A stretch of 64,000 nt of DNA from Chlamydoabsidia padenii (taxonomy: Eukaryota; Mucoromycota; Mucoromycetes; Mucorales; Cunninghamellaceae), in assembly GCA_025330725.1 (NCBI GenBank), contig JAIWND010000011.1, forward strand, positions 930,001-994,000. The letters run 5' to 3'. The notes under the pieces are model-generated. The model worked only from the letters and a program-made list of their open reading frames with translations, did not search any database and had not been told where the DNA came from. Position numbers and translations under genes: made by a program. This document shows positions 12,460 to 24,400 of the stretch, piece by piece (the stretch's first letter is position 1; every line of letters starts with the position of its first letter).

Positions 12460-12951
12460 TTAGAAGCCCAATTCTTCCTTGGTCAAAACACCCAATTCAG
12501 TCTTGAGAGGAGCGAGTTCTTCAAGGTATTGTTGATATTGTTTATCGTTTTCGACCTTTTCTTTGAGACCTTCAAACACACGGACAGCAGTGGCATAGTC
12601 GTTCACACGGCGAGAGGCCTTGAGAGCAGATTCGACCACACTGACAGGAGGCACCAAATCATAAGCAAAGGCATTGTTCAAACCACGTTGGAGTTCAAAC
12701 AAATCTTCAACACCATCGAAGAATCGGACGTATCGTTCGGCCATGGCTTCGTAGGATTCTTCTTCAGCATGAGCAGAGTAGAAACGACGAGCAGCACCTA
12801 CAATAATATAAAAAGAAGAAATAAATAGTCCGAATCAGTATAAAGATGAAGGATCTGTGTTTGTTGGTGGGTAGTTACCCATGGGACGAGCGACGGTGGC
12901 AGTGCGGATGGCGGAAGAACGAGCAACGTTAGCGAAAGTAGCACGAAGCAT
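12460..12951 (-). CDS. COX6: Cytochrome c oxidase subunit 6 (mammalian Va)
   Basis: Exons 12951-12879 and 12797-12460 encode 136 residues. The N-terminus (MLRATFANVARSSAIRTATV) is a classic mitochondrial presequence, with likely cleavage before the AARRFYSAHAEE region. The mature part matches COX6/COX5A: AERYVRFFDGVEDLFELQRG, LVPPVSVVESALKASRRVND, YATAVRVFEGLK and the end ELGVLTKEELGF. It is a nuclear-coded, matrix-side subunit of complex IV. It shares a divergent promoter with TRP4 and lies head-to-tail behind AFG3, another mitochondrial gene, with no sign that the pairing is functional. Confidence 0.95.
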
Positions 12952-13430
12952 GATGATCAGATTATATAAAAGAAAGAAAGAGAAGGGTGTAGGGGAATAA
13001 ACACAGGCGGTTGCCCCCCATCCTCTATTTTTTTTTTTTTCGACGTCAGAGATTTTCAGCCACGGCGGTGAACAACATTTTCAAATCCCGCCATTGCCTT
13101 TCTTGTAGTTCCAGGAACGTATGCAGAAAAATGGGTTCAATGTTTTCTAGATCAACGGAACTATAGTATATCCTGGGGGAGAACCTCGATGTAACTGAGA
13201 GATGACTCTTTTTTTAAAACTGGATACAATCAAGAACTCTTGAATGTATATAAAAAGGAGTAACCATGATATGGTCCCATGGTTTGTTCGAAACGTAGTT
13301 TATGCAAAAGAGTTGAGACCATCATACTATTGATCTGATGTGGTCAGTGACCAGATCGTCGGGCGGGATTTGAATAGTCTTGAAAAAAAAAAGAATATGA
13401 TTGGCTCACAAGTTGGACATAAAAAAAGTA
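12952..13430. promoter_or_regulatory. Divergent COX6/TRP4 promoter with inverted 13-bp motif pair
   Basis: TTCAAATCCCGCC at 13080-13092 and its exact reverse complement GGCGGGATTTGAA at 13362-13374 face each gene, 129 bp from the COX6 ATG and 57 bp from the TRP4 ATG. The same 13-mer recurs at other promoters in this window, which argues for a regulatory or core-promoter site rather than a private inverted repeat. Confidence 0.6.
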
Positions 13431-14737
13431 ATGCGTGGCCCCGTCTCTTTTTTACTTTTAAAACAAGCCATGACCGTGGTTAATGCTGATGGACTAGATG
13501 AATTGCAATTGATTCTTACAACACTTGACATAAATACGGAACACTTTACACCCAATGATGCCAGAAGAATTATGGATATAATCTTGCAAGGACACGCTAC
13601 CAATGTCCAGATCTTGGGCTTCCTCAGGTACCTTTCTCTTTTCAAAAAAGATATTGATCCCTCCATTGTTGCCGCCTGTAGTCAATCTCTTCGACATCAT
13701 AGTCGACTCGTACCATTCGACACTGATCACGATCTGGTGGATATCGTTGGCACTGGTGGGGATGGACACGATACTTTTAATGTCTCTACCACAGCCGCCA
13801 TTGTAGCTGCTGGAGCTGGAGCCAAAGTGACCAAGGCAAGTCCTCCTAAAGAAACTAGAGGTTAACTGACTAACACGTTTTGTAGAATGGAAGTAGAGCG
13901 TCTTGCTCAAAATCAGGCTCAGCAGATCTGATGGATGCTTATGGATGTGATATCAATGCCGTGACACCTGATCAAGTACCAGTCATTCTGGGCCAAGTCA
14001 ACTTTTGTTTCCTCTTCTCTGGCACCTATCTTCCTAATATGACCAAGGTGAGACAAGCTCGCAAGGAATTGGGTGAACCGACGGTGTTTAATACGTTGGG
14101 TCCTTTAAGTAATCCTGCTCAACCGCGGCGTATGGTGGTAGGTGTCCATTCGATGTCTCTTGGTGATCTCATGGTGGACGCTCTTCAACTCGATGGTGTA
14201 CGTAATGCCTTGGTGGTCTGTGGAAAGGAAGGTCTGGACGAAGTAAGTAAAATGATAATCAATGATACTATATAATGATGCTAATAACTGGAATTTGACA
14301 TAGATCAGTCCATCTGGTTACACGAATGCAAGTCAATATGATTCAATCCAGATATACATACTCACTTTTTTTATTTAATTTTAATAATGTAGTATTGGAG
14401 ATTACATGAAAATGGTAATATCACCCGTGGGACATTGCACCCAACAGATAACTTTGGACTTGACACACATCTTCTCTCTAAAGTGAAAGGAGGCGATTGT
14501 GAAGAAAACGCCAACATCCTTAGACAATTACTGGACAATCAATTACCCCATGGTCATCCGATCTTGGATTTTGTCTTGATCAACACAGCAGCTTTATTGG
14601 TAGTGGGTGGTATTGCAATGGATTACAAGGATGGGGTGATCAAGGCTCGTGAATCGATTGAATCTGGGAAAGCGAAAGCGGTCCTTGATTCCTTTAAAAA
14701 AATAACCATTCAATTGCGACAACAACAACAACAGTAA
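13431..14737 (+). CDS. TRP4: Anthranilate phosphoribosyltransferase
   Basis: Exons 13431-13835, 13886-14242, 14304-14327 and 14393-14737 encode 376 residues. The enzyme joins anthranilate and PRPP in tryptophan synthesis. Visible signatures are the PRPP-binding DIVGTGGDGHDTFNVST, the KNGSRASCSKSGSADLMDA loop, FNTLGPLSNP and GLDEISPSGYTN. Introns 1 and 3 both begin GCAAGT (GC-AG type), and only these donors restore the conserved KNGSRAS and TNYWRLHE junctions. Exon 3 is only 24 nt. The ATG at 13431 is the first in frame after a stop at 13398-13400. Sequence is complete and looks functional. Confidence 0.93.
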
Positions 14738-14883
14738 TCCTCCCCCCTTTTTTTAACATTCCCCTAGTATATAATACCCTTTTAAATATAGTTTGGATCG
14801 TCAATAGAATAAAAAAAATAAAAATAAACATGGGTCTCTTCATTATGCATGGTCAGGGACATTATCAAATGATGTATATTTTA

Positions 14884-16161
14884 TTAAGAAGGATTGATAA
14901 AAGAGGATGGTAAAAGAGTAGATAATTGTGCTAAACTATGTTCCCTATTGGCTAATCTACTTTGTGATGATGAAGAAGACGATGAAGAAGAGGTTTGATC
15001 CATTAGAGCAACGATGGTATGTTGTAATCGATCTCGAGTCGTCATGGTCGTTCCATCCCAGGGTAAAAAGGGTTGAGATTGAATAAAAGAAGCCAAAATA
15101 TGATTTGATAGACCATAGATTTGGGCTTGAATAGGAGCAAAGTGATTAGAGTCTTGGACCAGTAATAAAGAAGCATCAGGGGCAACCTGGACATGGTCAT
15201 TCTATACACAAAAGATTATAAAGTAAAAAGGAAATGGACAAGTGATACAAAGCTTACCAGTGATATCCATTCTATAGTGGGTTGTGAACACAAATGTACT
15301 TTATGAGGATATATAATTGGTGCCCAATGATTGATTGCATCTATATATAACATAGCTAGTTAGTAAAGTAGTTTTTATATATAAAGACCCCCTTCTTTAT
15401 TACCTTGACCATTATTTATGATCCATGTATAACCATTGTTGACCCAATGTATGGGCAATCCAGTTGAATCCATCCATTGACCTGATTCTTCCAGTTTATA
15501 TCGTATTCCAATCCTGATATCCATACTTGTCTTGATGTGATGAGCAGATACGAGTGGAGGTAATGTTGTGGCGGCATATAAAGCATGTGTGGAATGAGGA
15601 GAGAACAGGGTAGATCGGTCTAGTTCGGTCGGTGTCCATTCCGGTGACATCCACGTCAAATGAGCCTGTGTGATACTATAGGATTCATAAGAAGAAGAAG
15701 ACGAGTATAAATATCACTTACCTTGCTTGTGTATCAACGTTAAACGTCAAACAAAGCCAGATCCGATCGTGGAGAATGACACCTGTGCAAGACACGGGGG
15801 TGAGTGAGACAGAGGTGGTGTTGGTCTTGTCATGAGTGATGCCTTGGTGTGATAAAAGAGGAAGTAGCCCAGGAGGTGGTTGGATCCGTTGTCGTTTTCG
15901 TCGTTGTCCATTACCTTGCTGTTGAAAGACATGACCTAGATCTTGTTGTAAAAGTGTTTTGGAGCTGAGAAGGAAGGTTTTTTTCGCGTGGACCTGAAAG
16001 ATACAAAAAAAAAAAAAAAAGTTGATTAATAAAGACGTGCTTTTCTTCTTTCTTGTACTTGCCGTTTTCTTTGTTTCCTTGTATTGGTTTTGAGCATGCT
16101 GGAGTCGATCGGAAAGAATCCTCAAGGTTTTTTCCAAGTGGTCTTGTTCCTGTGTGGTCAT
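14884..16161 (-). CDS. Unrecognised protein with N-terminal coiled coil
   Basis: Exons 16161-16063, 15993-15722, 15675-15404, 15340-15258 and 15201-14884 join in frame to 347 residues. The first exon (EKTLRILSDRLQHAQNQYKE) looks like a short coiled coil. The middle is a mixed alpha/beta region with many Trp/His (HLTWMSPEWTPTELDRSTLF, PIHWVNNGYTWIINNGQ). The end has a poly-Ser stretch and a helical tail. No signal peptide, membrane span or catalytic motif is seen. Intron 1 is GC-AG, 69 nt, and stop-free, so retention would add 23 residues; the poly-T tract and TTTCAG acceptor favour splicing. I do not recognise the family. The conserved-looking spliced frame supports a real gene. Confidence 0.7.
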
Positions 16162-16402
16162 TTAGGAGGTGAAGGAAAAAAAAAAAAAAAAAAAATTAGG
16201 TTGGCGATTGGGGAATGACCCTTCCAATATATTCAAACACCGCTCTGTGGGGAACCAATCTGTGGGCCGTGCTCCTCTTCCCGCTTGGAATAAACTTATT
16301 CTCACTTTATATTTTTTGATGTATAAAAAAGCCTTGGTCTATTTTGGACGTTCGTACAGTTTGGACGTTCATAACAGTAGTCTACAATGATGCAAAAATA
16401 GA

Positions 16403-16416
16403 TTTCGAATCCCGCT
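16403..16416 (+). promoter_or_regulatory. Recurring promoter motif upstream of GDP-mannose pyrophosphorylase
   Basis: TTTCGAATCCCGCT, a one-mismatch copy of TTCAAATCCCGCC, about 130 bp before the ATG at 16546. Confidence 0.4.
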
Positions 16417-16545
16417 ATGGGAATTATTGATTGGCTGTCGATCACTCTTGATTTCTATTTCCACAAATTAGTGCGGACCAGTTTGCTTTTACTTTTCTTC
16501 ATCTCTTTTAAACCTTTTACACATATACCATCTTATAACCATACT

Positions 16546-17848
16546 ATGAAAGCCCTTATTCTTGTTGGAGGTAAAGAAATATAAAGTCAACCTTCCCCCT
16601 CTCTCTCTCTCTCTCTCTCACACACCTAATGATACTCATCTTTTGGTAGGTTTCGGTACTCGACTTCGACCACTTACATTGACTCTTCCTAAACCACTTG
16701 TTGAATTTGCCAATCGACCCATGATTCTTCATCAAATTGAAAACCTTGCCAAGGTAAGTCCACCCCCTTTATGAAACCACAAAGTAGATGATACTGATGC
16801 TTTGATATAGGCTGGTGTTACCGATATTGTATTGGCAGTCAATTATCGCCCTGAAATAATGGTGGCAGCCTTGAAAGAATACGAAGCACTTTATAATGTC
16901 AAGATCACCTTCTCTGTGGAAACTGAACCCTTGGGTACAGCAGGACCTCTGGCATTGGCACGAGATATTCTTGGTAAAGATGATTCGCCCTTCTTTGTGT
17001 TGAACAGCGACATTATTTGCGATTATCCATTTGAACAACTCTGTCATTTCCACCGATCGCATCAAAATGAGGGCACAATCGTGGTCACCAAGGTGGATGA
17101 TCCTTCGAAATATGGTGTGATTGTGAACCAACCTGGTCATGCTTCCAAGATTGAACGGTTTGTGGAAAAACCAAAGGAATTTATCAGTAACAAGATCAAT
17201 GCTGGTATTTATATCCTTAACCCTTCTGTATTGGATCGTATCGAGGTAAGTTGGAAATAGTAGGGGGTTAGGTCTTTTATCAACTAATTAACATTTATTA
17301 TTATTATTATTTTATAGCTCAAGCCCACCTCTATTGAAAAAGAAGTTTTCCCATATATTGCCCAAGATGGTCAATTACATACATTCGAATTGGAAGGATT
17401 TTGGATGGATGTGGGTCAACCCAAAGACTTTATCACCGGTACCTGTTTATACTTATCTCATTTGGCCAAGAAGAACCCTCAAGAATTGGCTACTCCTACT
17501 TTAGATTATGTATACAAAGGCAATGTGATGGTTCACCCTACAGCAAAGATCGGTAAAGGATGTCGTATTGGTCCTAATGTCGTGGTGGGTCCTAATGTCG
17601 TGGTGGGTGATGGGGTACGTCTTCAACGTTGTGTTATCTTGGAAGGTGCGACCATCAAGGATTATGCTTGGATTCATTCAAGTATTATAGGTTGGCATTC
17701 ATCGGTAGGTCGTTGGTCTCGATTGGAAGGTTGCTCGGTCTTGGGTGATGATGTGACCATCAATGATGAAATCTATGTCAATGGTGGATCCATCCTACCA
17801 CATAAATCTATTGCTGCCAATATCACTGAACCCCAAATCATCATGTAA
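16546..17848 (+). CDS. Mannose-1-phosphate guanylyltransferase
   Basis: Exons 16546-16570, 16650-16753, 16811-17245 and 17318-17848 encode 364 residues, the usual length. The protein makes GDP-mannose from GTP and mannose-1-phosphate for glycosylation, GPI anchors and wall mannans. The nucleotidyltransferase signature [20 protein letters not shown] is interrupted by intron 1 after the first Gly of GG. Further sites are [14 protein letters not shown], the FVEKPKEF loop and [12 protein letters not shown]. The C-terminal part is a left-handed beta-helix of hexapeptides ([26 protein letters not shown]). The end ITEPQIIM matches fungal MPG1/PSA1/SRB1 proteins. Confidence 0.95.
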
Positions 17849-17953
17849 CATTCCCTTCTAGTATAGCGTACTACCTATATTCAACTTGATCAATAAAAAA
17901 AAAAAAAAAAAAAACACCCCAATTTATTTATTTATTAATTAATATTAAAAGGA

Positions 17954-19218
17954 CTAGGTACTGTTTTTTAACCAAGGATGTCGGACCAGATCAGAGAGAT
18001 GACTTCGTTTCCGGATATCGTACTGTAATGCAAGGGAAATAAAGTGACGGGCTTGGGCACTGACATGATCAGGAAAGGTAAAATCTACCTTGACAATATG
18101 TTGATACGTTTCGAGGTAATCCGAATGTTCAAAAGGAGGTTTGCCCACCAACAGTTCATAGGCCAATATACCTAGAGCCCATACATCCACTTTGGCATTA
18201 TGAGTTTTGGATTCAATCATTTCTGGGGGCAAGTAATCCAAGGTGCCACAGAATGTCGTGCGTCGAGGTCGTCGATCATGTACCGCCCACCCGAAATCCG
18301 CCAATTTAAGTTTCCCCTCCGAATCTATAAGGACTGGCATAAAAAAAAAAAAGTGAGTGAGTGCATCTATGTATAGGTGTGTACTTACTGTTTTCTGGTT
18401 TGATGTCTCTGTGAATGATCCCATGTTTATGAAGGTAACTAAGAGCATTGGTCATTTGATAGATACACTAATATAAAGAATGATCAGTTTTATGTTAAAG
18501 CAAGATTGTGTTATTATTACCTGTCTTGTCGTCAATTCACTAAAAGGACCCTTTTTCACTAATCGACTATATAAAGATCCATGGTAGGCACATTCCAACA
18601 CAAGATAAACATGCTGTTCATCTTGAAAATACCCATACATTCGTAAGATGGACTCGTGTCGTAAATGAGCATGGATTTCGACTTCACGTCTTAGGAATGT
18701 GGCGACGTTTGCTTTTTCCAGTTCCTTCTTGATCAAGATCTTTAGTGCTACTGGTGCCCTCGAGATCTTTTCCCTTGCCAAGTACACATTACCAAATTTG
18801 CCTTGTCCAAGATGTTTACCCACATCAAAATCGTCCGTTGTCCATTCCTTTTTCCTATCAATAATAATAAAGGTGAGTGCTTTTTGTTCAGACAAGGAGG
18901 TTTAGTTTACTTTTGTTGGGCAGCCATTCGGTGTTGGTGTCGTTGTTCGTGTATATTGATAGGTATGACAGAAGGATTGACACCAAGATCACGTCGTACT
19001 ACGGGTGAATCCATATAATTGTTATAGCCTGGTGTTTGTTGAGCTAGTTGGCGATAATGGTGAGTACGCCTTTCACGTAACTGGCTGATTTCATTGGTGT
19101 GTTGAGACGGTGTGTCTAATGGAATATGACGAGGGGTATAATCAACATAGGCTGAAGGAGGTGGTAATGGTGTGCCTTCATTGGTCCATATTGAGGTAGT
19201 AGTGGGTGATTCGTCCAT
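17954..19218 (-). CDS. Aurora kinase
   Basis: Exons 19218-18911, 18854-18521, 18467-18389 and 18333-17954 encode 366 residues. A disordered N-terminal 100 residues precedes the kinase: GQGKFGNVYLAREK, VALKILIKKEL, HRDIKPEN (from exon 3, which begins CIYQMTNALSYLH), DFGWAVHDRRPRRTTFCGT and DYLPPEMI. The T-loop RRTTFCGTLDYLPPEM is diagnostic of Aurora, the chromosomal-passenger kinase (Ark1/Ipl1) that corrects kinetochore attachment and drives cytokinesis. The C-terminus ends shortly after HPWLK, as in fungal Auroras. It lies tail-to-tail with the preceding gene, about 105 bp apart. Confidence 0.93.
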
Positions 19219-19274
19219 GAAAGAAAAAGTTGAATGAATTCTTTTTTTATTTTTTTTATGTGCTGTATATATAG

Positions 19275-19311
19275 TTTCAAATTCCGTCTATATGCTTTTC
19301 AAATTCCGCTT
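19275..19311. promoter_or_regulatory. Two tandem copies of the recurring motif at the Aurora promoter
   Basis: TTTCAAATTCCGTC (from 19275) and TTTTCAAATTCCGCT (from 19296) lie 57-95 bp upstream of the Aurora ATG (minus strand). They differ from the consensus by C to T in the C run. Confidence 0.4.
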
Positions 19312-19449
19312 TTTATTTTATTTTTTGACATGACAGGCATGACCCAATTCCGTGAAAGCAACCGGATCTCTCTTTTTTTTTTTTTTTATTATATAAAGTT
19401 AACCAACTTTTTTCCTCTCTCTCTATTTTAATTTCTCCAAATACCCAAC

Positions 19450-19697
19450 ATGTTTATTCGTCTTTTCTTGATAGCTTTATTAGCTCAAACCATCCTAGCT
19501 GGAATACTTTGTAAGTAATCAAAGTAAATAGTAAATCATTCTAGTAATTATTTCTCTTTTGAATAGATAACAAAATCACAGATACTGGACTTGGACGAGA
19601 ATGTTTTACCAATTTAAATGATTGCCCTGATGGTATGATTTGTATTCCAGAAAGGGAGAATTTCGGTCATTGTGGACCTGCACCCAAAACGAGCTGA
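19450..19697 (+). CDS. Small secreted cysteine-containing protein
   Basis: Exons 19450-19510 and 19567-19697 encode 63 residues. The first 17-18 residues (MFIRLFLIALLAQTILAG) are a strong signal peptide. The mature 45 residues contain four Cys in the pattern C-x7-C-x5-C-x7-C (GRECFTNLNDCPDGMICIPE...GHCGP), enough for two disulfides. TATAAA at 19392-19397 is 53 bp upstream. Too short and divergent to place in a family; a secreted peptide or effector-like role is inferred from size, signal and Cys. Confidence 0.65.
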
Positions 19698-19825
19698 GTT
19701 TCAATGTATTTCGATTGGCTAGCTCTGAAATAAAGTCACGGGGGGAAATTCACACTTTTCTTCTTTTTTTTTTCTTCCTTCTTGACATTCTATACTACTT
19801 TAATTATAACCTTTCTCTCACACAC

Positions 19826-20667
19826 ATGTTTTCATTCCTTAAAAGAACTGCCAGTGTGGCCGCCGAATCTACCGCAAAAGGTAGGTCAAGATGGATAAAA
19901 CAACAACACTATTCTAATCTTTTTCTTTTACTTCAGCTTTACGAATGGACGGTCTTCAAGGATGGCAACAAGAATTACCTATGCTCAGCTTGAAAACAAA
20001 ACAAGATTTGAATGCATGGGCTATTGGTTGTGATAAAGATATTGGTGGATTCTCAGAGGCATCACTTAACCTGACGTCTGATAATGTTGCACGATTCCAT
20101 GGTCATCTCTCACTAGACTTGCCTGCTAATCCCGAAATCCAACAAAGTGGTTATGCAGCTATCCGATCCAAGGTAAACTATATATATATACAAAAAGAAA
20201 GGATATTTACTCTTTTATTATAGGCACGGGCATCTTCCATGTTTGGTACTCCTTGTTGGGATACCAGTCTTTTTAGATACCTGGCATTGCGCGTACGAGG
20301 GGATGATCGAAAATATTTTGTCAATATACAAACAGATGGTGTAATCCAAACAGACTTGTATCAACATCGACTCTTTTTAAGGACACCAGGAGAATGGGAA
20401 ACTGTTATGGTAAATCATATATACAATGGTATGATCTTCTTACTGACTTTTTATTTTTTTATTTTTAATTAGATACCTTTCCGGGACTTTATCTTGACGA
20501 ACAATGGGATGATACAAGAACAACAGATTGAAATGTTTAGGGAAAAGGTCAAGACGGTGGGTATCTCTCTAATGGATAAAAAGAATGGTCCTTTTAGTAT
20601 AGAAATAGAAAAGATTAGTGCTATGAATACAGAATTCACTGAAGGTGATATGGATAGATTAGTTTAA
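19826..20667 (+). CDS. Complex I intermediate-associated protein 30 (NDUFAF1-like)
   Basis: Exons 19826-19880, 19937-20172, 20224-20409 and 20473-20667 encode 223 residues. The start FSFLKRTASVAAESTAK is a plausible mitochondrial presequence. The CIA30 domain fills the rest: DLNAWAIGCDKDIGGFSEAS, FHGHLSLDLP, GYAAIRSK, YLALRVRGDDRKYFVNIQT, WETVMIPFRDFILTNNG and VGISLMDKKNGPFSIEIEKI. CIA30 is a chaperone for assembly of the complex I membrane arm. Presence implies the fungus keeps a proton-pumping complex I. Confidence 0.92.
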
Positions 20668-21447
20668 TGATTATTAAATAAATAATGATTGTTTTATCAA
20701 TATATACCTTTGATAGGGGAACCGATTTGACAGAAAATGGTGTACCTGTCAAATGCAAAACGGGGTTTGAAAATAGCATTGATAGAAATATCCACCTTAA
20801 TAAATCATGTGGAGAATGTCTTTTTTTTTTTTTTTTTTTTTTTTGGTTGTACTGATACCTACACAGACAACATTTATCTATCCCGTGGAATGAATCAATT
20901 AATTTATAAATTGTTGTCAACCGATGGAAAAAAAAAAGGGGGGGGGAGAGAGGAGGAGGAACACTAGCAGCTTGATGGGACTTTTACAAAAAAAGATGGA
21001 TCGGAGAACATTTATCAGTGAACTAAAAACAGCAACAACAACCGTTTGAATCAAGCACAAGTACTCTTCTAAAGGTTAATATACTGTTTAGTTTGGTTAC
21101 CTCATCCAGTCTTTAATGCCTGTCTCATCGAGCCCCTATAATTTCTACAAGCTTAAGAATATTTCAAACCCCGCATTTTCTTGATAAAAATAGCCATTTC
21201 TTTGTTCTTCTTTCCTTTATCTTTCTCTTTATTAATCCTTCCTCTCACTCTTTTTGCGTCAACACTCAATTTATTCATTTCTTATTCTTTGGTTAAACTC
21301 TCTTGCATCACTTTTATATCAGTAAGTAGTAAATGAATGAACAAGAAAAAAAAAAAAAAAAAAAAAGACCCATTCCAGTCCACGCTAACTCTCCCTATTT
21401 TATTAAAATAGAGCTCTCTCTCTCTCTCTCTCTTTTGGTGACTCATA
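20668..21447. other. Intergenic region upstream of chitin synthase
   Basis: No gene recognised. It holds two motif copies, CGGGGTTTGAAAA (from 20761) and TTTCAAACCCCGCA (21162-21175), a T22 tract, an A/G-rich stretch, and CT-rich leader sequence just before the chitin synthase ATG. Confidence 0.5.
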
Positions 21448-24400
21448 ATGCAAGACGAAAACCGAACGGATCTAACTAGTCTTCCTCATGATACCAACAA
21501 AGGACCTTCAGAAGATGCCATTCTTCATTTACTTGCCAGTCGTTATAAACATGGACTTCCTTATACCCAACTAGGTCATTCCACCTTGATCTCGGTAAAC
21601 CCCTATCAAACTCTCGACTTGATGAACGACCCAACCTTACAAGCTTATGCTAATATCCGATATCGTGATCTAACCAACTCAAAACCTGTCATGCAACCTC
21701 ACGTCTATGATTTGGCAGCCAAAGTCTACTTCCATATGCGGCGGACAGGACAAGATCAATCTATCATTTTAAGGTATAAAAAAAAAGAAGGGATGTGTAT
21801 TTATCACTATCTTTATTTACCTATATCTTTAAATTTATCAAAACCATAGTGGCATCACAGGATCTGGTAAAAGTACAAGTCGGGGTCATATTCTGGAACA
21901 AGTCTTATTATTATCAACACATACCAAGAAGGAACGGAAACTACAGCAACAAATTCGTCAATCGTCGGTGATTCTCGAAGCCTTTGGTCATGCATCCACC
22001 TCTCAAAATAAATCGGCGTCTCAATTCGGTCAATTTCAAGAAATCCAATTGAATGAACGAGGGCATTTGGTGGGCGCACAAGCATTGACATTTGCGTTTG
22101 ACAAGTATCGACTATTGGCATCCCCAAGGAAAAACAGTGGTCGTGAACGAACCTATCATGTGTTATATTCTCTCTTGTCCGGTACTACTCTGGAGGAAAA
22201 GACGGCGCTGTATCTCAACTTTGATCTGGACCACTTTAACTACCTCAATCATCAACATGTCACTATGGAAGACGAGGTGCAGTTTGGTAACCTCAAGACG
22301 GCACTCAAGACATGTGGATTCAAGGCATCCATGGTGACGGCCATGTTTCAACTTTTATCCGCCATCTTACATATGGGCAACTTGCAATTTACTGTTGCCA
22401 CGGAAGAGGCGATGGTCCAAGATGCGTGTGCGGTCAAGAATGGTGATGTCCTACAAGCGGTGGCGGCTCTTCTCGGTGTGTCCTCTACCAAACTCGAAAC
22501 CGCTCTGACTTATAGATTACGATTGATCCGGAACGAACTCTGTACGGTGTTTCTCAACCCACGTGCCGCGGCGGAACAACGGGATACATTTGCGTGTGCT
22601 CTCTATCACTCGCTATTTGTGTGGATTGTCGAAACCCTCAACACCAAACTGTGCCATGCTGACCCTGCCAACTTTATTGGTCTCATGGATCTGCCGGGGT
22701 TCCAGAACTTTAGCCAGACTGACGATAATGGATTCGAACAATTCTGCTTCAACTTTAGCAACGAACGACTGTTTCAATTCTTGATCCAACAACAATTCAA
22801 CAACGACGACGATGATGTGGTGTTGCCTCGGGTGCTGACGATGGATAATGTGGGTTGCTTGGATTTATTGGGGGACCTGGTGGGGTCCATCAACAAGGCC
22901 AGTGCAAAGTATCAGACGGGGGCGACAGATGCCACTGATGCGAATCTGTTGGCCGACATGCAACGACAATACAATGGTCATCCTTCTTTTATCTCGGCTC
23001 AATCCTTCTCGTTTGGTATTCATCATTACCATGGTACGGTGCATTACTCTGTCGATCGCTTCTTGGATAGGAATATGGATAGCATGTCACCAGACTTTGT
23101 CAGTTTGCTGCGCGACCACAGCTCTAATTCGTTTGTGTCTTGTCTCTTCTCAAGTATGGCTCTTGCTACTGAATCACATCCAAAGGACGATCGTACCATT
23201 GTCAAGGCTCAATTATCAAGTAAACCCACACGGGCACCTTCCATGCGGCGGAAACGACTTGAGCAGCAGAGACATAATCATGCTGAAGAATCTCAATCAA
23301 TGACACCTACGGCTGTGGATACTCAAGGTGATGATGATAATGTCAAAGTATCTACTGTACTCGATCAACTTTCTACGACTCTTAGCGATCTCTTTGTCAC
23401 CATGGCCAGTACTCACATTTACAATATCATCCATCTTCGACCAAACGACATGCACTCACCCGATACATTCGACAATCATCGTGTTAAAAACCAAGTCCGA
23501 TCCTTCTTGCTCTCCGATCTCATTTTACGACGCACGACCGAATATGTCATCAACTATACCTTTAGCGAATTCATCTCTCGCTATGAATCACTCTTTACCA
23601 CTATTATCAACACAACTCACAATGATAATAGTCGTGATCTTGCTGCATCTGTTTATGCGTTTATGAATTGGAATGAACAACATGCTTACCTCGGGCGGGG
23701 ATTGATTTGGCTGGGATTCGATACGTGGAAGGAATTGGAAGATGGATTGCGAGTGGCGGAAAAAGAAGCACGGGCCAAGGCGAAAGTGGTGGATACACAG
23801 CAACATCTACCTGACTATGGTCAACCACCTCATGTAATGGGTTATGACGATCAACAACCGTCATCTTATGATGGGTATCCTCCTCCTCATGTGGGTAGTA
23901 TCTATGGTGGCAGTTATGCGGCAAGTGAAGATGGCAATCGGCGTGATGATATGGCAAGTCAATGGGGCGATGAATCTGAATGGGGAATCAATGGTCTTGG
24001 TGAAGGGTAAGTCTTAACACACACACACACACACATTAAAGGAAATTCATCGATATTAACTTGATTATCTTTTTTTTGAAATAGATTCGGACCCAATATG
24101 GATATGGCAAAAATGGTGGAGGATTATCAATCACCTCAAATTGAAAACATTGAAGAAGTCCCCATTACGGCATTACGAATATGGTGGGTGCGATTTGTAT
24201 GGCTCATGACATGGTGGGTTCCTTCTCCTCTCCTAAGCTGGATCGGCAAAATGAAGCGTGATGATGTCCGAATGGCATGGCGGGAAAAATTCACACTATG
24301 TCTATTGATCTTTTTCTTCTCATTGGTGGTCCTCTTTTTTATTGTGGGACTTGGCTATGTCATGTGCCCAGGCACGGACACAATGTACTCGACCTCCAAT

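Noticed and set aside
16400..16416. TTTCGAATCCCGC read as a tRNA T-loop/B box
   Set aside because: No A box, anticodon stem or acceptor stem could be formed around it; it is a copy of the intergenic motif. No tRNA gene was found in the window.
23661..23957. His-rich minus-strand ORF opposite the chitin synthase
   Set aside because: Antisense shadow of a low-complexity P/Q/Y segment of the true gene.
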